Source of the DNA: Capsicum annuum | Taxonomy: Eukaryota; Streptophyta; Magnoliopsida; Solanales; Solanaceae | Reading direction: 5' to 3' | Length of the DNA: 64,000 bases | NCBI RefSeq assembly: GCF_002878395.1 | Contig: NC_061119.1 | Location: 16,657,109-16,721,108 of the forward strand | Shown: positions 46,271 to 58,224 of the stretch, in pieces | Position numbering within the stretch: position 1 is the stretch's first letter | How the letters are laid out: every line of letters starts with the position of its first letter | The notes under the pieces: model-generated | The model's database searches: none | What the model saw: the letters and a program-made list of their open reading frames with translations, nothing else | Told to the model about the DNA's origin: nothing | Translations under genes and position numbers: made by a program

Positions 46271-47857
46271 ATTTTGTCGTTACTAAATTATTCATAATAA
46301 ATTCATGAAAATTCTTAATTTTCATTCCTCAGTATTAACTTGGGTCCAAAATAGCCAATCCTTTAATTATTACGTCACCTCAAACTTTTCAGCGAAGATT
46401 TTAGCCTTCGGATGTGTCTAGATAGACTCAAGCTTGATGAATTTAATTATTTAGGATTTATAGTATCAATACTTTAGTTTTAAAGTCTTTTAGGTATGAA
46501 TTAAGGTCATACAATATCCCTAACACAAAGTTAAGTATAAAACTTTTTTTCCGATACAGTTTCGATATGGGTTTCTATTAGGGCCAACTTCAAACGATCA
46601 TATCTCATTGAAAGGAGTTAGGGGTCCCAATACCTAAAAAATCAAAGATCTCTGAGTCCTCTTTCCAACGCAACAAACTGTTCCTCAATCCGAATTTAGA
46701 GTAAAAAGTTATGATTGTTTTACTGAGCAAAGTCCGGGCTAAAATGAGATTTCGTTGTAGCAAAAATTCTAATGATATTTAAATCAGCTTCAGTCATATT
46801 TTTGGTCTAAAACCCCACAATTTTGTTCCCCAATCATAGAGAGGTGATTTTCCAAAGCTTAAGGTGAAATTCCTTCATTAAGATAAGTTTTTTCATTATT
46901 TTCTTTGTCTTTTAATTCTTTAAGATCTTTGGAATCCTTAAAAATACATTTAATGGTGGAATTCTTTTGGGAAATACTCATGGTTGTTTTTAGTATGATC
47001 TAGAGCTGATTCTAAACTATAAATTAAAGATTCCTAACATGAATTTCATAAACTAGATTATGAATTTTGTTGGTTAGAAACCTTGACTTCCATAAAGATG
47101 AAACCTTTCGTATAAAAACTCCATTAATGGAGATGAGTTAAGCTTGAAAGAGCTAATTAAGGATAACTAAACTTAGTGAATGATACAAACCTTGAATTAA
47201 GGGTAGAATTAGTGGGTTTGAATCCCCAAGATATTTGTTTGAAGAATAATTATTTAATTACTCTTAGAATTTCTTGATTTTTAGATGATTGATTATCCCA
47301 AGGCATGGAGGAAAGGAAAGGGCATCTTTGTTGCAACTTATTTCTTCCAAAAGCTTGGCGTCCAGGTAGGCTAGGCTTAATGAGTAGAAGATTGTGTTAT
47401 TTTATATTTTCATATATAGTATTCATGGGAGAAAGTATGTCTAGGCCTACAGGCATGGAGTTGAGGTGGATAAAGACACGAGTACTTAACTTTAATCCCC
47501 AAAACTATATTATTGATTTATTATGTGATATTTATGATATTATGTGTTATTTTCCCGCAAGGAGATTGTTGTAAATGTAATATATGAACATGATATTTTT
47601 TAGTTGTTCTAGTGATGAACCTAGTTGAGTTGTTAAGGTATTAAGTTGTAATGCTATGAATGGCTTGTTAATTGGTATTCATACATGCTTGAAATTGTTA
47701 ATGTTTGGATTGTTGATGCGTGTATAAATGGTTATTAAAATTTACTTGATGGAATTGTCTCATAACTTTATGTGTACTTGTAAACTTGGTACATCGTGTT
47801 GTATGTTATGAGAAAGTGTAAATTTGATATTTATATTATTATTTTTTATGTTTGATT
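46271..47857 (+). other. probable Ty3 LTR relic, non-coding
   Basis: Contains the text type GCCAACTTCAAACGATCATATC and AAAAAGTTATGATTGTTTTA, which resembles sensing-poor U3 parts of Tekay-like LTRs (compare 18000-18060). The frame 47305-47574 has no family resemblance. I see no gene. Confidence 0.4.
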
Positions 47858-48213
47858 GGGTACCACGCTGGTACGAATATGTATATGTTGGATCGGGTAC
47901 CACGCCGGTACGGATATTTATATGTTGGAACAAGTACCATGCTGGTACGAATATGTATATGATGGATCGTGTACCACGCCGATACGGATATGTATATGTT
48001 GGATCAGGTACCACATCGGTACGGATATGTATATGTTAGATCGGGTACCACGCCGGTACGAATATGTGTATGTTGGATTGGGTACCATGCCAGTACGGAT
48101 ATGTATATGTTGGATTAGTACCACGCCGATACAGATATGTATATGATGGATTAGGTACCACACCGGTAGAGATATGTATATGGTGGATCGGGTGCCATGC
48201 CGATACGGTAATA
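47858..48213. repeat. 37-bp minisatellite (GGTACCACGCCGGTACGG unit)
   Basis: Ten units start at 47858, 47895, 47932, 47969, 48006, 48043, 48080, 48117, 48153 and 48190, i.e. exactly 37 bp with a single 36-bp step. Each holds GGTACCACGCCGGTACGG followed by ATATGTATATGTTGGATC, with a few substitutions. Every frame on both strands stays open across much of it, which explains the overlapping Y/V/G/C-rich and T/Y/S-rich reading frames; I do not treat them as genes. Confidence 0.95.
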
Positions 48214-48480
48214 AACATAGATTGTTCCCTGCAGGTCATGACTATTTGGGCAAAAATAAGTCCCATAGCATATGTGTACATATTTGTGTTGAGTCTATGA
48301 ATGTTTATAGTATGATTGATACTCTTGATGGTTATGTGGCTTGTTGTGAGCATTGTATGATCTGTTATTTTTATATTCTTGATTCATTGGGTATTTGATT
48401 ATGTGATATGTATTTGAAAAAGTGAAACCTTATAATTACCTATTTGTTAGTTGACTTGCTTTATTTATACGTGTTTTAAT
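48214..48480. other. non-coding stretch after the minisatellite
   Basis: AT-rich; nothing supported except continuity with the LTR-like relic to the left. Confidence 0.4.
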
Positions 48481-49960
48481 CGTAGGTTACCATAATGGCT
48501 AGCTATTATTCTATAATACTATAAGAGAGCATCTGGTCACAAATTATATAAACTACTGCAATCGAACGGGGCTGAATCAGTCACAAATACAATCATGGAA
48601 CTAGCAGCAACAACTAAACATGCAAGCCACGATTCAAATGAGCAAAATAGAAGAAATGATAAAACAAATTTTAGCATATCAGAATAAGTATTTGGAATAC
48701 ATGAAGAACCAAAGAGAGGCTTCTTAACAAGTGAATTTTCAATCGATTATAGACGAAGTTGCTAATAATTCGAGGAAGTCTGAGTACTTGAAAACTGAAA
48801 TTGTTAAAATTATTCTGGAGATACCACTGCCACCATGTCTACAGTGGGTAAGAAAAGAAATATATGAGGAGGATATTAGCCAAATTATGGAGAAAACACA
48901 AGAATCGAAACCACTCGATTGTCATCTTTATTTGGAGACTGAAATTGAGAAGGTGAATAAAAGTGAGTGTGTAGAAGATTGTGTAAATTTTGAAGTAGGA
49001 TTTGTTGGGCCGTATTCGAAACACTTTTATACATTATGTTTAGATGATGTCTTGTCTGTGGAATCATTTAAAATAGTGAAAGAGTGTGAATATGAGGAAT
49101 AAGAATCCTATATTCTTTATTATACACTGATTAAGCAACATAAAAACACACCTCACTTGAATTTCGAGTGGCTTATCATGCATCATCCATTACTAGGTTC
49201 CTTAATATTTGTACCACCACCCTATGATCGAGGCAAAAAGATGGATGTGATGTTGGGGGTAAAATTTATATCCTCAAGGTGGAGGAAAAAGTTGATTGGG
49301 TCGTGCCGCGACACTAAATTAGGTGCTTCTTGAGAGGCAACCCAAGTTAATTAGGTATCTTTTCTTTTCAGTTTTTTAGGTTTTATTTCACGTAGTTTTT
49401 ATTTTTGGTTGAGACACAGGTTAATGGGAAGCCTGAGTACCACAATGTTGAGCTTGAAGCATGGCAAAGATTGAGTGTGGGGTCCCATGGATCTCCTTTA
49501 TGTGAAGATGCATCTAGCTGGGCCTAGAGGCCTCAGGGAGTATTTCTATCATTTTACTTTTAAATTCACTTTGGGGAAAAAGTATATTTTTAAGTGTGGG
49601 GTAGGGAAATTAACAAATTTCGGCTTAATTTAAAAATTTTTGAGTGAAATATTCTTGTTGGTGCTATTTTTGATTACATGATGCAAGTGGGTTTGTGTGT
49701 AAAAAACATGTTGAATGAGTGAATTGCTACTTTTAAGACTTCTAGGCTCATGTTTGTGACTCTTGTATTTGTTGTCTTAAATTTGAATTTATGTTATTAT
49801 TTGATTGGGAGTCTATGATAATCCTATTGAGTTGAGCATGTGTCATGTGCGTGTGAGATTTTTGTATATTCCTTGTTACATGTAATGTCTAGAACTTACC
49901 CAGTGTGCGTGCAAAGAGAAATAAAAAGTGTGGGTTTAAGAGATGATTTAGGAATTTCTT
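48481..49960 (+). mobile_element. Athila-like internal fragment (third copy of C-type family)
   Basis: Holds the acidic ORF at 48731, the block GGGTCGTGCCGCGACACTAAAT...GGCAACCCA (about 49301-49347), and a later AAGTGTGGGGTAGGG purine tract (about 49592). These appear in the same order as in E1. No LTR or priming site of that family is found next to it, so it is a truncated relic. Confidence 0.6.
48731..49102 (+). CDS. acidic ORF with LDDVLSVES motif (third copy)
   Basis: 123 residues. It aligns by eye along most of its length with the E2 ORF (30986-31414): PLPPCLQWVRKE, KTQESKPLDCHLYLETEIEK, VNKSECVEDCVNFEVGFVGP, LCLDDVLSVESFK. A stop (TAA at 49100-49102) cuts it where E2 reads EEQES, and the frame beyond continues ESYILYYTL toward SSRWRKK. 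An upstream frame in phase reads LQATIQ/IEEMIKQIL-like text, so the original protein was longer. No known domain. Confidence 0.5.
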   Translation: MNFQSIIDEVANNSRKSEYLKTEIVKIILEIPLPPCLQWVRKEIYEEDISQIMEKTQESKPLDCHLYLETEIEKVNKSECVEDCVNFEVGFVGPYSKHFYTLCLDDVLSVESFKIVKECEYEE

Positions 49961-50059
49961 TGATAGTGTTATTCTATAGCTTCTATTTGCCCACATACCA
50001 GACCAGTTTGCCCAATCAATTCCCCTATCACTGTTGCCTATAAGAATACGGGCATCCTC

Positions 50060-52262
50060 CAACTTATTTCCCCTATCAATGAGTATTTAACTTCCCCCTG
50101 AATGAGAGAACCCCTATCTTTATTAGCACAATACCCCAGACTACATATCTACCTAGCATACCATATATATACAACACCACAGCTGACAGTCTACACATTA
50201 AGTTATAGATGACAGCCTACATATCTACATAACATACATATCTACAAATGTAGTGTACACATCAAGCTTTTCCCCTTTTGAAATTATCAAAAAATAAACA
50301 GTGAACCAGGCATATGTTAATTTAGGACCATTAATGTACCATTGACATGAACAAGAGATAATTAGATATAAATGGGAGAAGTGATAGCACAAAAAGAGAA
50401 ACCAATCATTCATGCATCAAATAGTACCACACACTATTCACAAAACTAATAATCATAAAATATTGAAACAATTGTGCTGGAATATTCCAAAAGGAAACAC
50501 AAAGCTTAAGGGGAACAAGGATTGAAGGAGAAAACCAGATAGTATTAGATTCTAAGAAAGAGCATTTTAGACAAAACTTTCATAATTGCAGGATCCTCCA
50601 CCCCGTCCTGCAGGGTAGCAATTTCTGTATACACATCTTTTTCTAAGCTTGTTCCCTCTTTACTTTTCATTCGTATACGTAGATGTTTTAGCATCCTTCA
50701 GATCCCAAGACATGGATTCTTTATCACTTATCCTGAGGCTGCATTCATCTTCCCCACGAGATGAGATTCCCAACATTCCCTTGACTAAGTCTGTTTCCAC
50801 TTCCCTACCTGTTATGGTCATATTGAAAGTTGACCCTGGTCCCTTGACATCAATCTTTTTCAATCCTCCATCTCTTCCCTTTCATTTAGATAGCATCTTC
50901 TTTTTTTCTCTTGTTTTTACTTTTACCAGCAATGTACTCCTCACTATAGGAGTCAAAACTCTCACCCTTATAATCGCTCAAATCTAAAATTATGCATTAA
51001 ATTTCACTACCCTTGCTGCCAATGAAAGTGCGCTTAGAATTATTTTCTTGCTCTTGCATTTCTATTTCTTCACTAATTTCCAGGATGCCTCTTCTATTCC
51101 CTGATAAATAGATATCAGGTGGTAGTAAAGTTTTGGTACTAGAATTAGTCTATCTAGGCGTTCCTACCTTTTTACGCATGGTTGAATTAGAAGCCCCTTT
51201 TTCAGAGAAGTATCAGAGATTAACAAGAGAAATGGGATCTTTGGGTGGTTGGGGAACTGATGAGATATATTTGTCAAGAAGAGAGAGAATATAATCTGAT
51301 TCTAGGATTATACGCAAGAATGGATGATATTAGAGATTGCAATGAGTCTGAGAACATGTGTCCGGATACATGGACGCGCTTGTTGAGTTCAAGAGACAGG
51401 TGACTTTTTTTTGAGGATGGAGGGAAAATGGCATAATTATTAAATACTTAAGCAGTCATTATTTAAGAATAGTGAGTGATACTAACCTTATTAGGAACCT
51501 AGTCTCCCAGAAATGTCAAAATCCTGTGACTTGTGTTGTCTTACACTCCGTCCATATCTATTCTTACTTTCTATGGGTGTATATCTGTATAGATATGTGA
51601 TTGAATTAGCCACGTAAGACATCATCTAACCCAGATACGTGCTCACCAATTCATAGTCATGAGTAAGATATCTCCTTGTTTTTCTTAATAAAAGAAGTAC
51701 CATAGATAACTCCTTTGGTGCTTTAGACTATCCTTTTCTGCTCAAGCCACAGTTTCACCAACATTAATCAATCCATCTCGATTTCACTATGAAGGAGATA
51801 TGTCTCCTTAAGGACATTCAACAAAAGGATATGTTCAAATATTTAACTCATGAGATCTGAGCACCCTCTGTGATCATCTTGTATTGATTTCTCCCTCTTG
51901 TCTTCCATACATCATTTATCACTTATTGTCCTTGGAAACCCATTTGAGTCTGGGTTACCAAAAAGATGGCAAGGGAAAGATCAGCCTTTTCTTTGTCCAG
52001 TTGGCCAGTCTTTTCTTTCTTTTGAGGACTATGAAAATCTTTATTTATTTTAGAGTTTCAATCTTGGAAGAACATTATTCTTTCCATTGACCATCCCCAT
52101 CATACAGAATACTTTTGATATCATTTTTACTCCTTGCAGGTCTGACTAATAAACCTGATTCACCCTCTTGGCTATTGTATTCGTCGTTCACAGAGTTTGT
52201 TACTGCATGTGAGGAGGTAGTCCACTTGAGGGAATTTTCAAGTCCAGTTTTAAGTTTAGTAA
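50060..52262 (-). mobile_element. element G: Sirevirus-like Copia, left (3') part
   Basis: On the minus strand this holds the gag end (52075-52262) and a scrap NWTKKRLIFPL near 51960-52000 that matches the 'PNWTK..LIHP' segment of such gag proteins. It then has a long decayed tail with a GKSKNKREKKK basic stretch (about 50900). Near 50265 FxxxKGEKL-type text and AAAAGGGGAAAAGCTT precede what may be the 3' LTR. It continues at 57447-58224 to the right of inserted LTRs. Confidence 0.5.
52075..52262 (-). pseudogene. gag: element G gag, C-terminal piece
   Basis: Minus-strand text KLKTGLENSLKWTTSSHAV matches the Sirevirus/Copia gag phrase 'LKE.LEKSLKWTNSS..LT' that follows the coiled coil. It ends with a stop at 52075. 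Its N-terminal continuation is 57598-57930, separated by the LTRs at 52263-57446. The zinc knuckle that normally follows is not found. Confidence 0.55.
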
Positions 52263-54926
52263 TGTCACGACCCGAGACCACCCCTTAGTCATAACACGGT
52301 GCCGGAACCACAACTGATCCCAAGTTAACCCATGAACTGGCCTACTGCTTGAGCAACTAATTTAAATTGTATAAAACTAAATTTAAAGAGCAGAAGCATA
52401 ATCATGAGGAAATCTGAATAATATAATACTGATAAAGTTTACATCTTGACAAAATTGAAGAAAGAAAATTGAATTACATATAATGACTCTAACTGACTAT
52501 CTATGAAGCCTCTACTATACTGACTATAGATTGCTGGGACATACCTACCACTACCACTAATCAATATATATAGATAATCAAAATACAATAAATGAACTAC
52601 TACTGACTTGAATCCCCAAAATAAGAGAACTTATTACCAGTTGGCTGAAAGCTGCAAACTATCTGATTATGATGTGTGGGCTACAACTGATGTCATAGCC
52701 AAAACTGAGGATAGGATAGCAAGATAGCAAAAATGTTCTCATTAAGACTCTAGGATAGGGTCACAATTGTGACCGACCCAACCAAGTCCAACCATGCCTT
52801 TCAACCGCCCAACTATATCAAACCAAACCAAATACCATAAACTAGGTCATAACTAAATAAGTTAGAAAAAATTAAATATAATTAATCCTAAAATGTAATA
52901 TGACAGAGCAGTGAGAAATTATGTCTGATGATGCCAGCCTCCCAGCCTATTCCAATGCCAAGGCCGACACCAATACCGATCCCGCCCATTCAAACCCCTA
53001 GAAGTACCACAAAGCCTCTATCCAAAAGAATAAATAATTTTAGTTGGTAAATGCCCCCAACCATGGCCAAAACCAATAACCAAAGTAAACGCTAAATGTC
53101 TATAAGTATCCATGACATGAAATGATGCCTTCCAAAAGGATGGAAGCTCACCGCTTCAATCCAAATGCTATCCCCGAGTCAATCACTATGTAGAAAGAGT
53201 AGAATCGCCAATTCCTGCATAGCATGTATATACAACCACCAGTAGATGGGGTTAGCGAGTGATCGCTAGCACGAATCTCAAGATAAGGATAAAATAATGC
53301 CAATTAAAAAAATAAGTAAAACCATCCAATGCACACAATCATACCTATATATATACACACACACACACATATATATATAACCATGCCAGGAAAGGGTTTA
53401 GCATGCTTTTAAAACCATTACCTGGGTTTTGTAGCTTGGCCGTCCTAAACCACCCACGGGCTATATGGGTTCAGCTCCCCCTGCTGAAAGGGCCCCAGTG
53501 CATGTATCCGCATGACCAGGGATGTATCCCATGGGATGAATAGTACATCCCATAATACTGTGACATCATGTACATGGTCCACTAAGACCATTCCTCATAT
53601 CGGCAAATACGAGTTTACAGTTTTGGTTCCTCGCGAACGCCACCTTCTACGACTTTGCTAGACACCCTGCCATTAATGACCAATTAAACCATTTTCCAAA
53701 TTACCAAAACATTGTCCATTTATTAACCACGCCCATTGATATTTGTATCGTCATATCAACCCTTACTTGCAAGTATCATCTATAGCCAACTATTTTTAGG
53801 TTTAAGAGGACTTTTAAGTGCCCTTCTATATACCATATTAAACTATTTAGGACACTTCCATATTCCCCACAAGCATAACCATTTAGCCTATAGCCTTTCC
53901 ATACCATTTAAACCATACATAATTCCTTTACCAAGTTTAAAACATGCAAGAGTTTCATTAAAAGAAGTCAATGCAATGAACATATATTTATAAAATTTTA
54001 TCAAACATCTTGGGGGTATAATATAACCAAAACCAATTTCAATTACCAATAAACCATGCCCGTGCAATCCAATTATCAGAGACCACCATTAATGCATATA
54101 AAATAATAATTAAAACCATAGAAACCATAAGCAAATATTTAATATCAAAACCCCCCAAATAATAGTTGAAAACCATAATCATGCAATAATAAAACCATGA
54201 ATTAATAATATAAACCATGCTTTTAGTTAAATTAACAATGAGGGAAGAGAAACATGCCTTATACCAAGAAGATGACGGAAAGAAATCACCAAGACAAGCC
54301 CCAAAGCAATCCTTTAGTTGAAACCCTAGGTCCCTTTCCCTAAAAGCTCTTGAGAGAACTATGAAGTGTTTTAGAATAGTTCTAAGTGTTAAGGAATAGA
54401 ATAATAGGGTAAATAGCCTCCAAATTTATTAGAAGTCGTATGTCCTAATTAGGGTAAGTAGGGAAATGTCCAGAATAACCCCACTTAATTCACTTAAAAC
54501 CCCATCATTGGGATACGACTGACCTATCCGAGTCGTACCCTTCTAATACGATTGGTACCCACCACTTGTATCCAAGCCTCACCCTTGGATCAAACATTAT
54601 CCAATATAAAACTTATCCAACCAAGTCGTAACCCAAACAGACGATCCATACCCATGACTCGTATTCCTGGAAAATGCAATACCTGGAGGATCAAACACAA
54701 CCCACCATACGAGTCCATAATATGACTCATACCAAGCCCTATGACTCACAGCTCTAAGTCGTACCTATTTCAGTAACCAAAACCATCCCACTAACTAACA
54801 CTAGTCAGCATATGACAGGATCATACCACTTGTACTCCATCATACGGCTTATACCTTTGAGTCTTATTAGGTCCAGAGAATGGAATTCTAGGAAATTTTC
54901 AAAGGGTAAAGACCTAGGATGTTTCA
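52263..54926 (-). repeat. Tekay-like LTR (family F), minus strand
   Basis: On the plus strand it begins TGTCACGACCCGAGACC and ends CCTAGGATGTTTCA; minus-strand start TGAAACATCC. It is about 2.66 kb. It contains a (CA)n/(TA)n run (about 53345-53385) and a U3 cluster of ACGACT/GAGTCGTAC words (54510-54860). It is the inverted relative of the LTR at 58225-60459. No PPT or coding region lies at its inner end, so it is a solo or truncated LTR. Confidence 0.7.
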
Positions 54927-57446
54927 ACTAGTACCTACATTATGAGACAATGTAGCATATAGACATATATATGGATCAATACTTCTAGAATGTACTGAGA
55001 AAGTAGGGGTGAATGCAATAAGTAAAACTAAATAGATACATCATTTTTAAAACATGCATGCTAAGTGAAAGTAGACTCACCAAATGATTGAAATCAACTG
55101 AAAGATGAATTATCTTAAAACATGACTAGAAAACACAATTTGTTAAGTTGGTGAATCACTACACTTAATTTCTTCAATCTTTACTTTTGTAGAATAAGTA
55201 GAACTGAAGCTAGGAAGCGGTGAAGCATGAATACTATATGTAAATCTTATGTAGGCTGAACATTCTGTAAAACTGAACTGAGGATCATGTATAGATACTA
55301 AGCATGAAAAACATGAATTTGTAAAAATAAGAAAGCAAGACCAAGTATAAACATGTACTAACATGATCTAACTAAACATCTGAAATCTGTACACTTAGTC
55401 ATGCAAACCTGAACTGATTTACTCTGAATACTGAAATGAGACTGTGGGAGCTAGCTACAATCGATATGCCCTAATCAGAGCTATCAGGGTCCAACCTTTA
55501 ACCCTAGTTGGAAGAGCATTGGTACCTTGCCAGGGGTACTAACTAATGACTGATGATGTGGATCCATAAGGCTGATATCTCAAAGGACGAGGGTTTCATG
55601 CTTAACTGATGGAAGACCTCTCATAATCTATGATAGTGTCGTAGGTTTGGAACTTAGGGACCGCTACTAACGCCCCATGCCTAAATGACGGGGGAGACGT
55701 CATTCCTACGTTCGCTCATTGCTTAGTATTACTCCCAACTCAATGACTTTGGTGTTATTAGTCATTTAACATGACATGGTACTATATGTGTAAGTGCTCA
55801 GCATGAACATAATGTTCTGAGTATGATAATAAAATCATGGTCTAACTGACTTGTTACTTGAAAAATGGAAATCATTAAAACACATCAGTATCGGGTGTTC
55901 ACAACCCGCCAGTACCAAATGATTACAAAAATATGATAATAACAGTCAGACAATGATAAGAGATCATAATTCAAATACTTAAAAGATAGTAAATTCCAAT
56001 TACTATTAAAATACATGAATTTGAACATAGGAATATTTTAAACATGGTAAAACAACATGCTTTCATGATTTAAACTCATAAATTGATGATTCATCGTGAA
56101 ATCAAGGGAATTAAAATGACAAAAATTGTAAATCAAACATGAAGTGACTTACATAGCATGGAAATACACATCAATACTGCTTGAATTTGATTTAATAAGA
56201 AGTTCAAGGATTAAATTCATAAGATTTATGGATGATTTCATAAATAGAATAAGATTCATACTTTTAAGTTAAAATAAGATTTTTAGGCTCAATGGGTGAA
56301 GGGACCCATTGATGAATACCCCTCACATACCTTAATTGAATGAATTCTTAAAGAAGCTTGAAATTTGACACTTGGATCCTTGAATTCTTGAAGAAGAAAT
56401 CTTGAATTTCTTCTTCTTAAGAAGGGTGGCTTGAATTTTGGGTTACTAACCCTAATCTTGATCTTCTTGATATTCTTGAATTTGAACTTTGAGATTAGAG
56501 AGATGATCTTGAAGAAGAAATCCTAGATGGTTATTCTTGAGTATTAAAGAGGAAGTAGTATGTTAAGTGTTTGAGAATTGGGGAAAAGTAAGCTTATTTA
56601 AGGGTTATAAGTCGTGGTTATAGGTTATAATAAGAAAAAAAGACTAAAAAAAACCCTTAAAAACCTTCTAGAATTTGCCCGCAAGCCGTCCCGACGTGTT
56701 TCAATATGACTCGTATCTTCTGGGTACGGGTCATACCTTAAGTCATACCCAGGAGCCCAAATTTTAACCCCTACTATTATAGGTATGAATCCTCCTGGTG
56801 ACTCATATACTCTGCGTACGAGTTGTACCTTGAGTTGTACCCTACTGGCAGCTTTGATAGTGCTTCAGTAATTTGGCCATAACTTTTTACTCCGACATCG
56901 AACTAAGGCAATATAGGTATAGTTGGAAATATAATTCAATTATCTATTTGCTGGTGGGTCTTGATCTTAGAAATTCTAAGTACAACAAAAGTTATGATTG
57001 TTTAAAATGACTATAACTATGTACATCCCTAGAATTTAATCGCTAAGGGAGGTTTAGACTTGTTCATGAGCTAGGAGCTATTAGACAACTTAATATATGT
57101 CCAACTAACTTATATAGATATCAAAATATGGAGGCTTGATTCTTTGATTGTCTACTGGTCAGGGTACGAGTCATATCTTATGACTCATAACATGTCTATA
57201 CGACTTGTAGCCACTACTTGTACGTTAGACAGAACATAGGGAACCTATTCTGCTGACATTATGACTTATCTTCATACAACTCGTACCTTACTTGACGGCT
57301 TCTAGGGTCAACTTATAACTTAAACAGAACTCAAATCATCCTACACTAACATTGTATGACTTGCTACATACGACTCATAAGAGTCTTACAATTTGAAGGA
57401 TGAGTCATAAGTTGTCCAGAGAATAGGAAAAATATGGGGTATTACA
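54927..57446 (-). repeat. second Tekay-like LTR, minus strand, truncated at left
   Basis: Minus-strand start TGTAATACCCC at 57446. On the plus strand GAGACTGTGGGAGCTAG (55437) and the following GTCCAACCTTTAACCCTAGTTGGAAG parallel 16430-16520 of element B, so it is the same general LTR type. By that comparison about 280-480 bp are missing at the left, where it meets LTR F. U3 has TACGACTCGTACC-type words (56700-56860, 57165-57420). Flanks AGTAA (52258-52262) and AGGAA (57447-57451) around the pair are similar. Confidence 0.65.
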
Positions 57447-58224
57447 AGGAAGTTTCTCATCAAGGATAGAGTTTCTATCAAGAGTTACATTCAGGTCTGA
57501 CTTAACATTAATTAGTTCTTCTTCCAGCTGAACTATATTCTACTCCCTTCTCTTTTACCTTTAGACTTCTTCGTTGAGATTTTATATACTCTCTTATTTA
57601 GTATATTATTTTACAAGTCTTACAAGTAGCTTGATGCTGAACCACTTGCACACTTAATTCCACCATTTCCTCTTCATACTTTTCTAGTTCTTTCTTTAAT
57701 TTCCTCTTTTTGACTGCAAGTTCAGTCACTTGAACATTTAACTCAATCTCATCTTGCTCACAATTTTCCAAGGCTAGCTTTTGATTTTCCTTTTCTGTAG
57801 TAAGATCATTTAGAGAGTCAATCAATACAGAGATAAGAGATCTCAACTTACTCAGGGAATAGTCCATCAAGTTTTCCCTGATATTAAGAAGAGTGATATA
57901 TTTCTCCTCCTCATTGTCAGTATCTGCCATTAGGGTGTAAAGCGAGTCAACTTTGGTACTTCCTTTTCTATTTCCTACATAGAAGCTTCTTTTCTTTATT
58001 CAGAACCACTTGATAAGTTCCCCCGACAAGTTGCAAGCACCTGACTAGCAATCTTGCCAGCCTCAAATCTCCAGTTATACTTCATAGTGACCCTCTACTT
58101 TCCTCTTTTGGACACAACTTTATCCTTATCCAGGGCTTTAAGAGCCCTTTTTGCAATACAAGTTATTTCACTTACTTCTGAGGTGTAAGTATCTTGTGAA
58201 GCCTCCATTTCTTAGGATCCTTCC
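57447..58224 (-). pseudogene. gag: element G gag, N-terminal part with coiled coil
   Basis: Contains the frame 57598-57930: 110 residues, MADTDNEEEKYITLLNIREN, YSLSKLRSLISVLIDSLNDL, then a long coiled coil rich in E, K and L (ELAVKKRKLKKELEKYEEEM). This is the signature of Sirevirus-like Copia gag. Upstream text (57950-58215) holds another start, MEASQDTYTSEVSEI, with stops. Element H is inserted just upstream at 58224/58225. Confidence 0.6.

Noticed and set aside
47824..48353. Several overlapping open frames on both strands, rich in Y, V, G, C or T, Y, S
   Set aside because: They are the 37-bp minisatellite read in different frames; the unit length is not a multiple of three and no start or codon bias stands out.
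50649..50987. Plus-strand frame as a host gene
   Set aside because: It lies antisense in the decayed tail of the Copia-like element G; the minus strand there gives continuous K/E/S-rich text in several short frames, more like a retroelement remnant.
53736..53993. Plus-strand frame inside LTR F as a gene
   Set aside because: It is within a Tekay-like LTR, antisense to the element, with no counterpart in the related LTR at 58225-60459.
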